A stretch of DNA of 64,000 nt from OMSK01 sp902492995. GTDB taxonomy: Bacteria; Bacillota_I; Bacilli_A; RF39; UBA660. The DNA is taken from the NCBI GenBank assembly GCA_902492995.1, contig CABUNR010000003.1:3550-67549 (forward strand). The letters run 5' to 3'. Shown one piece after another: positions 41,436-51,610 of the stretch. A model generated the notes under the pieces. The model was given only the letters and a program-made list of their open reading frames with translations. It was not told the DNA's origin and did no database searches. Each line of letters starts with the position of its first letter. The first letter of the stretch is position 1. Made by a program: the position numbers and the translations under genes.

Positions 41436-42323
41436 AACATCTTCTATTAAATTTTTATTAAATTTTTTATTTTTTATCATATCTATTTCAAATTTATATG
41501 GTGGATATGATTTTTTATTTGTATTTAAATCTGTTATATATGGTGTTTCTAAAATTTTAGGAATATTTTTTAATTTTGGATTATATATTACTTTTAATAA
41601 ATTTTCAAAACCAATTGTTCCAAATCCAATATTTTCATGTCTATCTTTATGACTTCCTTTTATATTTTTACTATCATTTATATGAATACATGAAAGTTTT
41701 TCTAAGCCGATTATGTTATCAAATTCTTCTAATACTTTATCAAAATCTTCTAGATCATATCCTGCATCATTAATGTGGCATGTATCTAGGCATACCTTTA
41801 TTTTTTCACTATATTCTACACCATCAATTATTTGTTTTAATTGTTCAAAACTAATTCCAAGTTCTGTCCCTTTTCCTGCCATTGTTTCAAGACATATATC
41901 TACATTAGTATCACTAAATATTGACATATTTAAAACATCTATTATATTTTTTATTCCTTGTTCTATTCCTAAACCTACATGACTTCCTGGATGAAGTACT
42001 ATTTTAGTAACACCTAAATTTTGTACTCTTTCAATTTCTTGTCTTAAAAATTCGCTTGAAAATTCTCTGTTTACATAATTAGCAGGATTTATTATATATG
42101 GTGCATGTACAACTACATTTCTTAAATCAATATTATTTTCTTTCATAATTTTTAAGGCTTCATATGTTTTCATATCATCTAATGGTACTCTTTTAGTATT
42201 TTGAGGAGCTCCTGTATAAAACATAAATGTATTTGCTCCATAGCTTATTGCTTCTTTTACACTTCCAATTAATTGATCACTGCTTTTAAAAGAAACATGT
42301 GATCCTATTATAAGTTCATTCAT
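41418..42323 (-). CDS. nfo: Endonuclease IV (apurinic/apyrimidinic)
   Basis: The 301-aa TIM-barrel Nfo has an N-terminal GSHVSF, NVVVHAPY, ILHPGSHVG, CLETMAGKGTELG, VCLDTCHINDAGYD, CIHINDSKN and a final ILETP. These include the three-zinc ligands His, Glu and Asp. It cuts DNA 5' to abasic sites in base excision repair. ATG 42323 has AGGTG 6 nt upstream; the longer frame to 42347 overlaps the preceding gene. Its ATG overlaps the TGA of the upstream gene (ATGA), implying coupling. Confidence 0.95.
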   Translation of the reverse strand: MNELIIGSHVSFKSSDQLIGSVKEAISYGANTFMFYTGAPQNTKRVPLDDMKTYEALKIMKENNIDLRNVVVHAPYIINPANYVNREFSSEFLRQEIERVQNLGVTKIVLHPGSHVGLGIEQGIKNIIDVLNMSIFSDTNVDICLETMAGKGTELGISFEQLKQIIDGVEYSEKIKVCLDTCHINDAGYDLEDFDKVLEEFDNIIGLEKLSCIHINDSKNIKGSHKDRHENIGFGTIGFENLLKVIYNPKLKNIPKILETPYITDLNTNKKSYPPYKFEIDMIKNKKFNKNLIEDVRNYYV

Positions 42324-44073
42324 TTTATCACCTTTGCTTTGTTCCATGAATTGTATAATTCATCTAATTTTATCTTTAATTCTGTATTAATAAGACTTGC
42401 TCTTAATTTTTCAAATTCAATAACATTTAAAAATTTTTCATTATATTCTTCTTCTGTTTTTAAATCACTTTTTAATACAACATATCCTAATTTTATTAAT
42501 TTATAAAATCCTCTTTTTTTATTTTTTGATAAACCATTTTTTATATAATCATATAAAAAGGGGTTGTTTTTAAGTGATTCATTATATAATTTAGTAAAAC
42601 TTTCTTTAGAAATATTTTTTTCTTTTAATATTTCATCAATAGTTAAATTTTTTTCTTGCATTTCATCTATTAAGTCAATAATATCTATAACTTTTAGACA
42701 ATTTAAATTCATATTTTCTAATATATAGCTTTTTATATCTTTATTTATAAATTTATTTCCTAATATAATTTTATATGAATTATCATTATCTAGATTATAT
42801 TTTTCTAAAATTTGATTTTTTTCTTTTGAATTTCTTACTAATTCATTATGTATTTCAATCCATTTTTCTCTTTCATTTTTTTGATATATCTTAAAAAATT
42901 CGTCAAATTTATTTTGATTTTCTATACTTAAGTATTGTTTTAAAGAAATAAATTGATCTACTTCACTTATTGTAAAGTTCACATTATTTATAATTCTTAT
43001 GAATGTTTTTTTATTAAGTAATAGATAATCTATAAAATCTTTAATATTTTGTTTTTCAGGTGGAGATATTTTTATATAATTTTTAAAATACATTTTATAT
43101 AATTTAACAAATAAATCATTTTTTCTTAGATATTCTAATAAAAAGGGATCTTTTATATTTCCATTCTTAGTAATTATACCAACTGGTATATCATTATATA
43201 TATCATAATCATGATATACTAAGTTTATTTCTTTATCATTGTATAATTTTATTTTTTCACTTTTATTTTTTATTGACTTTGCTATTAATTTAAATTGATC
43301 ATCTAAATAAAATAATCTTGGATAATTTTTATATAATTTTAAACAATATTCATTATCTAATTCTTCACTATAATTTTTTTTAAATAATTATATCCTTCTT
43401 TTAAATTAATATTATAATCAATTTCAAGTAAATACTTTTTAAATTCTTCCATATGTCTTTTTATATAATAATTATTTTCATTATCTCCATATAAACTAGT
43501 AATATCATCTTTATCATTACACATATTCATTCTATATCTAAGTTCAACATTTTTATCAAAATTAAATCCATCATTTTGATAAATATTTAAATAATATAGA
43601 AGTTGTTCATAACCTCTATTGGTTGTATTACTTAAGATATTTTCATTTTGAAGAAACATTTCTATAGGAATCAAAAGAAAGTTTATATTAAAATTTTTAT
43701 ATTCTTTTTTTAAATATTCAAAATCTTTACTTTTTAAGGCTTCAAAATATTTAATAGTATAAATTTTTTGATATATTTCTTGATTTGAAATTATATAGTT
43801 AGTCCATCCATTTAATAATCGATATAAATTTTTAAGTATAATTAAATGGGGGTTACCTTTAGGTTTTTCTCCAAGGAAAAATGTTCCATATTCACATTTT
43901 AAATAATAATTAAGTCCAATCTTTTCTATTTGTATATTTATTTTTTGATTTAAATATCTTTCAATTTCTTCAGTATACTCTTGTCTATAATTTGTATAAT
44001 CTTCATCATTATATATAAAATCTTTTAAACTCCCTTCTTCTAGGGAAAAAGTATTTGGTACTTCCATTGACAT
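42320..44073 (-). pseudogene. Unknown protein gene split by an A8/T8 tract
   Basis: Two frames join here. The first starts at ATG 44073 (GGTGG site) and stops at 43357. The second runs from about 43385 to 42320 and has no start codon before a poorly placed ATG at 43093. At 43374-43381 (T8 on the plus strand) one extra base would fuse them into about 584 aa: the N-part ends GYNYLKK and the C-part continues NYSEELDNEYCLKLYKNYP. Neither half is recognised; no signal or membrane helix is seen. The second half is coupled to nfo by ATGA. It may be a sequencing indel, a mutation, or slippage. Confidence 0.65.
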
Positions 44074-44121
44074 ATAACCACCAATTTAATTATAGCATGC
44101 ATATTTTAAAAAGTAAATTTT

Positions 44122-44751
44122 TTAAATAAGGTCTTTTTTCTTTATTATATATGTTTTTTCTTTTGTATAAAAAGCATAAAATACATCTTCTAATTCTAAG
44201 TTATTTTTTTCTAACATTTTATATACCCATAATGTATCTTTTTTTATTTCTTTTAATACATCATAATCAATTGTGCCATCTAAGATGATTGGAAGTGGAT
44301 AGTCTTTTGTTTTTTGAAATACGGATAATGTACCACTATTTTCTAAAACAGCATAATCTACTTCTTCAATACTTTTTATTCCTTTTTCTCTAAGTTGTGT
44401 TATTAAGTCATCTAAGCTATATCTTAATTTAGTCATTTGATTAAAGCATACTTTTCCAGCTTTTATTATAACATTTGGTTTACCATCTATAATGTTTCTT
44501 ATTTTACTACTTTTTAGTGTTATATAGCTTAATGATACTTCTATTACTACTAATGATATTATTGGTATTAATGATACAAAAATTGAACTTTTATAGTTTT
44601 CTATACAAATGGCTGCTAATTCTGCGATTAAGATAGTTACTATTAAATCTATTATACTTAATTCTCCTACTTCTTTTTTCCCCATTATTCTATATGCTAG
44701 TACTATTATAAAATATAAAGCTATTGTTTTTAAACACATATTTAAATACAT
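44122..44751 (-). CDS. DUF421 / YetF-family membrane protein
   Basis: The 209-aa protein has three N-terminal helices (LKTIALYFIIVLAYRIMGKK and IIDLIVTILIAELAA) followed by a cytoplasmic domain with NIIDGKPNVIIKAGKVCF, MTKLRYSLDDLITQLREKGI and ILDGTIDYDVLKEI. This is DUF421 (YetF/YrbG-like, similar to YcaP); several members are involved in Bacillus spore or envelope biology, but the biochemical role is unknown. ATG 44751 has GGGTG 4 nt upstream. Confidence 0.85.
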   Translation of the reverse strand: MYLNMCLKTIALYFIIVLAYRIMGKKEVGELSIIDLIVTILIAELAAICIENYKSSIFVSLIPIISLVVIEVSLSYITLKSSKIRNIIDGKPNVIIKAGKVCFNQMTKLRYSLDDLITQLREKGIKSIEEVDYAVLENSGTLSVFQKTKDYPLPIILDGTIDYDVLKEIKKDTLWVYKMLEKNNLELEDVFYAFYTKEKTYIIKKKDLI

Positions 44752-44824
44752 ATTATCACCCATTTTATTATGAGGTTACATATTTTTTTTTATTCAATCA
44801 TATTTTTTATTAAGGAGGATTTTT

Positions 44825-45199
44825 ATGAATTATATAAAAAATTTATCTTTAAGTATTTTATATATTATTTTATCAATTTTATTATTAACATTTATTATGA
44901 CCATTTTCTCTTATTTTAATATCATTGGTGATAAGACTATATCTATCTTTAAAATAGTTATACCTGTTATTTCTTTATTTATAGGAGGATTTTTAATCGG
45001 AAAGAAAAGTTTAAAATCTGGTTGGCTTGAAGGGTTAAAATTGAGTTTAGTTTTTTTAATAATTCTTTTATTATTTGAATATTTGGCTTTAAATCAAGTA
45101 GCTGATATTAAAAACTTAATTTTTTATTTGATATTATCTTCTTCTTGTATGTTAGGCTCTATGATAGGTATTAATAAAAAAAAGATAAATAAAAATTAA
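44825..45199 (+). CDS. TIGR04086-type small membrane protein
   Basis: A 124-aa protein with four hydrophobic helices. The segment IVIPVISLFIGGFLIGKKSL and the KSGWLEGLKLSLVFLIILLL fit the TIGR04086 (YrzE-like) family of Firmicute membrane proteins of unknown function. The last helix (SSCMLGSMIGI) also fits. Strong AGGAGG site. It has a bidirectional terminator shared with the convergent acyltransferase gene. Confidence 0.7.
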   Translation: MNYIKNLSLSILYIILSILLLTFIMTIFSYFNIIGDKTISIFKIVIPVISLFIGGFLIGKKSLKSGWLEGLKLSLVFLIILLLFEYLALNQVADIKNLIFYLILSSSCMLGSMIGINKKKINKN

Positions 45200-45227
45200 A
45201 AAGATAATTAATCAATTATCTTTTTTG
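45197..45227. terminator. Bidirectional terminator
   Basis: AAAAGATAATT-AATC-AATTATCTTTT with A and T flanks. Confidence 0.8.
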
Positions 45228-46236
45228 TTATTTCAAATATTTTATTTTTTATATATGCTAGAATGCTTGATATAACAAATACTATCAATATTATAGGTAT
45301 CATGTACTTTAAATATTCTATTGGTGTTTTTAAATAATTATCTAAAGTTTTATAAACTACTAAATCTATTATATATGAAAATAGGTATATGTCTAATGAT
45401 AATTTAGAAATACTAGTAACTATTTTAATAATTAATTTATTTTTTAAATTAACTTTATATAATAACAAGAAGAAAATAGTAGAGATTATTATTGTTTGTA
45501 AACTATTATATCCACCTATAAAGCTAGATGAAAAAGTACTATTATAATTATATATATATGAAATAATTGCTTCTAGTAATAAAATTGATATAAAAGTTAT
45601 TATTCCTTTTTTCTTATCTATATCTATTTGATACTCATTTATATATGCTCCAATAAAATAATATATAAAAGGATATAGTTGATTCCACCAATCTGGAATC
45701 ATTTCTAATCTAACTCCATCTATTTTTAAATAATTTATAAATGGATATATAGAACACATAGAAATTAAAGTAATTATTAAAATTTGTTTTTTCTTTTTTG
45801 TATTTAGTGAATTATATAATATATTTAAAAATGGAATCATTAAAAATAGACCAATATACATTTCTATATACCATGAATATCCACAAGCTGTAAAATTAAA
45901 AATACTTACTATCATTCTTAAAATTCTTATATTTTCGTGTAAATAAAATTTTCTAAATAAAATACATATTATAGAAATTAAAAAATAACTATATAAAATA
46001 CTTTTAATTCTTTTATAGTATTCTTTATTTAATTTGCTGTTTCTTTTCAAATAACCTGTTAATAACATAAATAATGGTACACAAATATAAAACATCCATC
46101 TAAATAATATTGATATAAACATTCCAATTCCTGTAACTTTTGTTTCATAAAATCCATTATTTAAAAAGAAGTGAACTGATGGTACAAATAGTATTGCAAA
46201 AAAACGTATTAAATCTAAGCTTGTTAATCTTTTCAT
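45208..46236 (-). CDS. Acyltransferase 3 family membrane protein
   Basis: The 342-aa integral membrane protein has about ten helices. The start RLTSLDLIRFFAILFVPSVH contains the conserved DxxR...H of acyltransferase family 3 (OafA/WecH-like), and FMLLTGYLKRN is also typical. These enzymes O- or N-acetylate surface glycans, teichoic acids or peptidoglycan. The acceptor is unknown. It is neighboured by SGNH hydrolase and GH5 genes, which also act on surface or extracellular sugars. AAGGGTGG site. Confidence 0.85.
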   Translation of the reverse strand: MKRLTSLDLIRFFAILFVPSVHFFLNNGFYETKVTGIGMFISILFRWMFYICVPLFMLLTGYLKRNSKLNKEYYKRIKSILYSYFLISIICILFRKFYLHENIRILRMIVSIFNFTACGYSWYIEMYIGLFLMIPFLNILYNSLNTKKKKQILIITLISMCSIYPFINYLKIDGVRLEMIPDWWNQLYPFIYYFIGAYINEYQIDIDKKKGIITFISILLLEAIISYIYNYNSTFSSSFIGGYNSLQTIIISTIFFLLLYKVNLKNKLIIKIVTSISKLSLDIYLFSYIIDLVVYKTLDNYLKTPIEYLKYMIPIILIVFVISSILAYIKNKIFEITKKIID

Positions 46237-46300
46237 ATAACCACCCTTCCTTTATTTTACCACATTTTTATATATTTTTGTTATATATTTGCTTTTATAT

Positions 46301-46308
46301 GTTATAAT
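46301..46308 (+). promoter_or_regulatory. Extended -10 promoter of SGNH hydrolase
   Basis: TGT-TATAAT (TATAAT at 46303-46308); the ATG is 21 nt downstream. No clear -35. Confidence 0.45.
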
Positions 46309-46329
46309 ATCTTACTATGAGGTGTATTT

Positions 46330-47004
46330 ATGAAAAAAAAGAAACAAAAAATTTTTAATTTAAATCTAGCTTTAATTATTATATCTATTTGTTTATTAAT
46401 ATCTATTATACTTAATATTTATATTTATAATAATAAAAGTAACAATTACATTGTAGATGAAAATATAGTTTTTTTTGGTGATTCAATTACTAATAAATAT
46501 AAGGTAGAAGAATTTTTTCCTAATAATCATGTTATTAATAGTGGTATAAGTGGTGATGGTAGTAAAGATTTGCTTAAAAGAATGGATGATGTTTATAAAT
46601 ATAATCCTTCAAAAGTTTTTTTACTTATTGGAATTAACGATTTAAATCATGATATTAAAGAAAATGATTTACTTAATAATATTCAAAAAATTATTAACGG
46701 AATAAAAACAAATAGAAAATATACTAAAATATATGTTGAATCTATTTATCCTATCAATAGAAATACTTTTAATGATAAGGATTATTCTTTTAATGAGAAT
46801 GTTACAAATGATACTATTAAAGAATTTAATAAAAAGTTAAAAAATTTATGTAGGGAAAATGAAATTACTTACATTGATGTTTATAGTAAACTTTTAGATT
46901 CAGATGGAAATTTAAAAGATATTTATACTATTGAAGGTTTACATTTAAACGATTTAGGTTACTATAAAGTTACTTCTAGCATTATTAATGAAGTTAAAAA
47001 TTAA
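46330..47004 (+). CDS. Membrane-anchored SGNH/GDSL hydrolase
   Basis: The 224-aa protein has a signal anchor (residues 11-33) and an SGNH hydrolase domain: block I VFFGDSITNKY with the nucleophile Ser, block II SGISGDGSKD with Gly, block III LIGINDLNHD with Asn, and block V EGLHLNDLGYYKV with Asp/His. It is predicted outside the membrane as an esterase, possibly removing acetyl groups from glycans. It lies between an acyltransferase and a GH5 gene. The GAGGTG site and a very short leader suit the nearby extended -10 promoter. Confidence 0.88.
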   Translation: MKKKKQKIFNLNLALIIISICLLISIILNIYIYNNKSNNYIVDENIVFFGDSITNKYKVEEFFPNNHVINSGISGDGSKDLLKRMDDVYKYNPSKVFLLIGINDLNHDIKENDLLNNIQKIINGIKTNRKYTKIYVESIYPINRNTFNDKDYSFNENVTNDTIKEFNKKLKNLCRENEITYIDVYSKLLDSDGNLKDIYTIEGLHLNDLGYYKVTSSIINEVKN

Positions 47005-47030
47005 AAAAATAATCAATATGATTATTTTTT
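47003..47030. terminator. Bidirectional terminator
   Basis: AAAAAATAATCAATATGATTATTTTTT between convergent genes. Confidence 0.8.
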
Positions 47031-48050
47031 CATTTGTTCTTTTATAAATTTTCCACTTTCACTTAAATTTTTATCACTTATATCATATTCATTTGTATTT
47101 GGAAGTAAAAGAGCTGATGTTTCATTTTTATCTGATAAAGACCAATTAATAAAACTTATTTTTTTATCTCTTAAATAATTTAACCATTTTATTGTTTCTT
47201 CTTTAAATACACCACCTGTACCATCTGCATTACTTACACCAAACTCACTTACTATAATAGCAATATTTTTACTTCTTGCATAATCAATTCTATCTCTAAG
47301 CCATTTTTGGTGTGTTCCAGCGTAAAAATGACATGCATACATTATATTGCTATAATTAAGTGGATTATCAGCAGCGTCATTTATATCTTGACTCCATGTT
47401 CCTGTTCCTACAATTATAATATTATCTGTATATTTTCTAATTAATGGTATAATTTCTTCGGCATATTTTTTTATATCATTATTCCATGTAACATTCCCAT
47501 TTGGTTCATTACATATTTCAAATATAACATTTGGTGTATCTTTATATTCAATAGCCATTTCGGTAAAAAATTCTTTTGCTTCTTCTTTATGTATATTTGG
47601 ATTATTATCACTTAAGATATGCCAATCTATAATAACATACATATCAAGTTTAATTGCTATATTAGCAATTTCTTTTACTTTATCTTTTAATGACTTATTA
47701 TATATATATCCATTTTCTTCGGTATACATTGCAATTCTAAAAACATTAGTATTCCAATCATCTCTAAGTGTTTTTATAACTTTTTCATTAGCAAATTTAG
47801 AGTACCATTGTATTCCATGTGTACTTATTCCTTTTAATATTATTTCTTCTTCATATTGATTAACTAAATTTGCTTTATCTACTTTTAGTTTTCCATTATA
47901 ACTTACAAGATTATTTTTCTCTTGTTTTTTATTTGTATTTTCTTTTATTTTTTTATTTTCTTTTTCTTCTATATTACTTTGTTTACTACTATTAAAATAT
48001 AGAAAAACGATACTTAATATAATTAGAATAATTGGTATTATTTTTTTCAT
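47022..48050 (-). CDS. Membrane-anchored glycoside hydrolase family 5 (cellulase-like)
   Basis: The 342-aa protein has an N-terminal anchor (residues 3-20), a Lys/Glu/Asn linker and a GH5 TIM barrel (about 55-335). Motifs: KGISTHGIQWYSKF, VFRIAMYTEENGY, VIIDWHIL, FEICNEPNGNVTW (acid/base Glu), ACHFYAGTHQKW and IIVSEFGVSNADG (nucleophile Glu). This pattern is that of subfamily 2-like endo-beta-1,4-glucanases. Such an anchored enzyme would act on plant or bacterial polysaccharide in the gut. GGTGAT site before the ATG. Confidence 0.9.
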   Translation of the reverse strand: MKKIIPIILIILSIVFLYFNSSKQSNIEEKENKKIKENTNKKQEKNNLVSYNGKLKVDKANLVNQYEEEIILKGISTHGIQWYSKFANEKVIKTLRDDWNTNVFRIAMYTEENGYIYNKSLKDKVKEIANIAIKLDMYVIIDWHILSDNNPNIHKEEAKEFFTEMAIEYKDTPNVIFEICNEPNGNVTWNNDIKKYAEEIIPLIRKYTDNIIIVGTGTWSQDINDAADNPLNYSNIMYACHFYAGTHQKWLRDRIDYARSKNIAIIVSEFGVSNADGTGGVFKEETIKWLNYLRDKKISFINWSLSDKNETSALLLPNTNEYDISDKNLSESGKFIKEQMKK

Positions 48051-48074
48051 TTTATCACCAAATTCATTATAACA

Positions 48075-48099
48075 TAAAAAGCGATTTTTTAATCGCTTT
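48075..48099 (-). terminator. Terminator of coiled-coil gene
   Basis: AAAGCGATT-AAAA-AATCGCTTT and TTATG on the minus strand. Confidence 0.75.
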
Positions 48100-48520
48100 C
48101 TAAAGTAATCATAATATTATCTCTTTTTCTTCTTTTACAATAATAATATGCTAAATTCAAATTTTTTCTTTTTCTTTTATTTTCTTCTTTTTCTATTGGT
48201 TTAAATTCTAATGAACTTTTTTGTACTTGAAAGTCATTTTGTTTAAAATGATTGTATTTCTTACTATTTTCTAATATTTTTAAGTTTTCATTTATTTCAA
48301 TCATTTCTCTTTTTACTTCTTCTAGTTTATTTTGAAAATAAATTCTATCTTTTTTTAGTAATTTTTTATCTAAATTTAATTTTATTAAATTCATTAGACT
48401 ATTTATTCTTTTTAATTTATTTTCTAAAATTATTATTTCTTTTAAATATTCCCCTTCTTCTATTAGATTTTCTACACCAATTATGTTACGATTATCATCT
48501 CTAATAAATATCTTTGTCAT
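48089..48520 (-). CDS. Coiled-coil protein downstream of smc
   Basis: A 143-aa, Lys/Glu/Leu-rich protein with a long predicted coiled coil (about residues 25-95: EYLKEIIILENKLKRINSLM, KDRIYFQNKLEEVKREMIEI) and a basic C-terminal patch (KRKRKNLNLAYYYCKRRKRD). Not recognised. It lies 55 nt after smc on the same strand, so it could be cotranscribed. GGAGAG site before the ATG. Confidence 0.6.
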   Translation of the reverse strand: MTKIFIRDDNRNIIGVENLIEEGEYLKEIIILENKLKRINSLMNLIKLNLDKKLLKKDRIYFQNKLEEVKREMIEINENLKILENSKKYNHFKQNDFQVQKSSLEFKPIEKEENKRKRKNLNLAYYYCKRRKRDNIMITLESD

Positions 48521-48575
48521 CTACTTCTCTCCTTAGAAAATATATATTATATTAATTTTAATAATTTGTCAAATT

Positions 48576-51521
48576 TTACTTAACTTCTTCTAATTTTACA
48601 CTAACAAGTTTAGATACTCCTGATTCCTGCATCGTTATTCCATATAATATGTCTGCATATTCCATTGTTCTTTTTTTATGTGTTATAAGTATGAATTGTG
48701 TTTTTGATTGTAGTTGTTTCAAATAACTACCAAATGAATCAACATTTACTTCATCTAATGCAGCTTCTACTTCATCTAATATACAAAAAGGTACTGGTCT
48801 TGATTTTAATATAGCAAATAATAAACTGATTGCTGTAAAGGTTTTTTCTCCTCCTGATAAAAGAGAGATACTTTTTAGACTTTTTCCTGGTGGAGATGCG
48901 ACTATTTCAATTCCTGTTTCTAATATATTATTTGGATCTGTTAATTTTAAATCAGCAGTTCCACCTTTAAATAGATCTTTAAATGTTTGTTTAAAATTTT
49001 CTCTTATTATTTTAAATGTTTTTGTGAATTCTGTTTCCATTACTTCATCCATTTCTTTTATAATTAAAAGTAATGTATCCTCTGCTTTTAATAAATCATT
49101 TTGTTGATTTATTAAATAATTATATCTTTCACTAACTCTATCATACTCTTCTATAGCATCAATATTTACATTTCCTAAATCTTTAATTATTCTTCTTAGA
49201 TTATTTACTTTATTTCTAGCTTCATTTTCTTCTATTTCTAATTTATACATAGTTGTTGCTTTTTCATAAGTTAATGAATATGTTTCATTTAATTTATTTA
49301 ATAAGTTATCTAATTTTACATCCATCCTATTAACATCTATTTCTAAATCTTTTAGTTCTTTATTTTTTTCTTTATATATACTATTTTCTTGTTTTAATGC
49401 TGCTTCATATTCTTCTAAATCAATATTTAAATTTGTCTTTTCTTTTTTTAATTCTTCTAATTTTAATTCACATTTATTTTTTAAATCTAGTTCTTTATAA
49501 TATTTTTCTAATATTTTTTGTTCTTCATCACTTAAATTATTATTTAATAATTTATCTGTTCCATTTATTTCATCTTTTGCAAATTTCAATTTTAATTTAT
49601 ATTCTTCTTTTGTTTCTGTTCTTACATTTATGTATTCTTCTTTACTTATTTTATCCTTGTTTAGTAAATATATTTTGTCTTCTAAGGCTTTATAGTTATA
49701 GTCTGTAACATTTATTTCATTTTCTATTTCTTTTATTTTTTTTACGACTCCATCAATATCTTTAAGGCTATTTTCAAGTTCATATTTATCACTAATTATG
49801 TTATTTCTTCTAAAATCAGTTCCACCTGTTATTGAACCTCCTACATGTAGTAATTCTCCGTCTAGTGTAACTATTTTATATCTGTGATTAATTAATTTAC
49901 TTATTTTATTAGCATTTTCTATATTATCTACAATTAAAACATTTCCAAGTTGATTTTCTATTATATTTTGATATTTTTTATCAAATTTTACTAATTTTGA
50001 TGCAACAGAAATAAATCCTTCTACATTTAATACAATATTTAAAGTATTTTCATCTATACTTTTTCCTTTTATTATATTAAGTGGGAAAAAGGTTGCTCTA
50101 CCTAATTTATTTTCTTTCAAATATTTTATTGCTTCACTTGCATTTTTTTCGCTCTCTACTACTATATATGATGTAGATGCTCCAAGACTAGTTGTAATTG
50201 CAACAGAATATTTCTCTTCTACTTCAATTAAGTTTCCAATTGCATCACAAATTCCTGTTAATTTTATGTTATTTAAAACATTTTTTACAGATGTTGGAAG
50301 ACTGCCATTGTTCTCTATTTTTTCTTTTAAATTATCTATTTTTTCTTCTAATTTATTTTTTTCTCTTATTTTTGAACTTAAATTATATTCTAAATTTATT
50401 TTAGTTGTTTTTTGGCTTTCTATTTGTTTTTCTGTTTTTGCGATTTCTTCTTTTATGTTATTTAATTCTTTTTCTTTTATTTCTATTTCATCTATTATTT
50501 TATTAATATTATTTTGTAACTCCAATTCCTTTTCTTTTAATTCTATAATATTATTATGTAGTTTTGTGTCTTCTACATTATATTTTTTTCTTTCTATTAA
50601 AATTGTTTTTTCACTATTTATCTGCTCAACATTTTTTATTTTTTCTAATAATTCTTTATTATAATTATTTATTTCTTGTTCTATTTTATTTAATTTTAGT
50701 TTATATTCTTCTACTTTTGCTTCTTTATTTGTATTTGTTACGGATATTTCTAATAATTCTTTATTTATTTGTTCTATTTTATTTTTTGATTCTAAATATT
50801 TATAATTTATATCAGTTATATCTCTTGTTATTAAAGCAACTTCTATATTTTTTAATTCTTCTTGTTTTTCTTTGTATATTATTGCTTTATCTCTTTGTTC
50901 CTTTAATGGTTCAACCTGATTTTTTAATTCGTTTACAATATCACTTATTCTACTCATATTATCATGAGTTCTTTCTAGTTTTCTTAATGCTTCTTCTTTT
51001 CTTTTTCTATATTTAAGTACACTTGCTGCTTCTTCAAAAATAACCCTTCTATTTTCTGGTTTACTGCTTATTATTTCTTCAACTTTTCCTTGTGAAATTA
51101 TATTGAATGATTCTTTAGCAATACCACTATCTAAAAGTAAGTCTGTTATATCCTTAAGTCTAGCTCTTTCATTATTTATAAAATATTCATTTGTAGAATC
51201 TTTGTATACCCTTCTTGTTATTGAAACTTCATCATAATCTAAGGGTAAATATTTATCTTTATTATCAAAAACTAATGTTACACTAGCACTACCTGATGGT
51301 TTTCTTGATTTAGATCCTGAAAAAATGACATCTGTCATATTTCCTTCCCCTCTAAGTGATTTTACGGATTGTTCACCTAGCACCCATCTTACAGCATCTA
51401 CAACATTACTTTTTCCACTACCATTTGGACCTACTACACCTGTAATTCCATTTGTAAGTTCTATATTAATTTTATCAGCAAATGACTTAAATCCATTCGC
51501 TACTATTTTTTTTAAATACAT
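48576..51521 (-). CDS. smc: Chromosome partition protein SMC, compact
   Basis: The 981-aa SMC has Walker A GVVGPNGSGKSNVVDAVRW at residues 27-45, two long coiled coils, a hinge (about 410-560, with VKNVLNNIKLTGICDAIGNL, SLGASTSYIVVE, GGSITGGTDFR), the signature SLLSGGEKTFTAISLLFA and Walker B CILDEVEAALDEVN. It condenses and segregates chromosomes with ScpA and ScpB. It is about 200 residues shorter than B. subtilis SMC (1186 aa), all from the coiled-coil arms. ATG 51521 follows AAGTGTGAT. Confidence 0.94.
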   Translation of the reverse strand: MYLKKIVANGFKSFADKINIELTNGITGVVGPNGSGKSNVVDAVRWVLGEQSVKSLRGEGNMTDVIFSGSKSRKPSGSASVTLVFDNKDKYLPLDYDEVSITRRVYKDSTNEYFINNERARLKDITDLLLDSGIAKESFNIISQGKVEEIISSKPENRRVIFEEAASVLKYRKRKEEALRKLERTHDNMSRISDIVNELKNQVEPLKEQRDKAIIYKEKQEELKNIEVALITRDITDINYKYLESKNKIEQINKELLEISVTNTNKEAKVEEYKLKLNKIEQEINNYNKELLEKIKNVEQINSEKTILIERKKYNVEDTKLHNNIIELKEKELELQNNINKIIDEIEIKEKELNNIKEEIAKTEKQIESQKTTKINLEYNLSSKIREKNKLEEKIDNLKEKIENNGSLPTSVKNVLNNIKLTGICDAIGNLIEVEEKYSVAITTSLGASTSYIVVESEKNASEAIKYLKENKLGRATFFPLNIIKGKSIDENTLNIVLNVEGFISVASKLVKFDKKYQNIIENQLGNVLIVDNIENANKISKLINHRYKIVTLDGELLHVGGSITGGTDFRRNNIISDKYELENSLKDIDGVVKKIKEIENEINVTDYNYKALEDKIYLLNKDKISKEEYINVRTETKEEYKLKLKFAKDEINGTDKLLNNNLSDEEQKILEKYYKELDLKNKCELKLEELKKEKTNLNIDLEEYEAALKQENSIYKEKNKELKDLEIDVNRMDVKLDNLLNKLNETYSLTYEKATTMYKLEIEENEARNKVNNLRRIIKDLGNVNIDAIEEYDRVSERYNYLINQQNDLLKAEDTLLLIIKEMDEVMETEFTKTFKIIRENFKQTFKDLFKGGTADLKLTDPNNILETGIEIVASPPGKSLKSISLLSGGEKTFTAISLLFAILKSRPVPFCILDEVEAALDEVNVDSFGSYLKQLQSKTQFILITHKKRTMEYADILYGITMQESGVSKLVSVKLEEVK

Positions 51522-51587
51522 ACAATCACACTTTCTAATTATTTATTATACTATATTTTAAAGAAAAAAGGAATGTTATATATAAAG

Positions 51588-51610
51588 AAAAAAAGATATA
51601 AATATCTTTT
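51588..51610 (-). terminator. Terminator of XRE gene 51609
   Basis: AAAAGATATTTATATCTTTTTTT on the minus strand. Confidence 0.65.

Noticed and set aside
50266..50664. Plus-strand frames opposite smc
   Set aside because: Low-complexity Leu/Phe/Ser-rich shadows of the smc coiled coil without ribosome sites.
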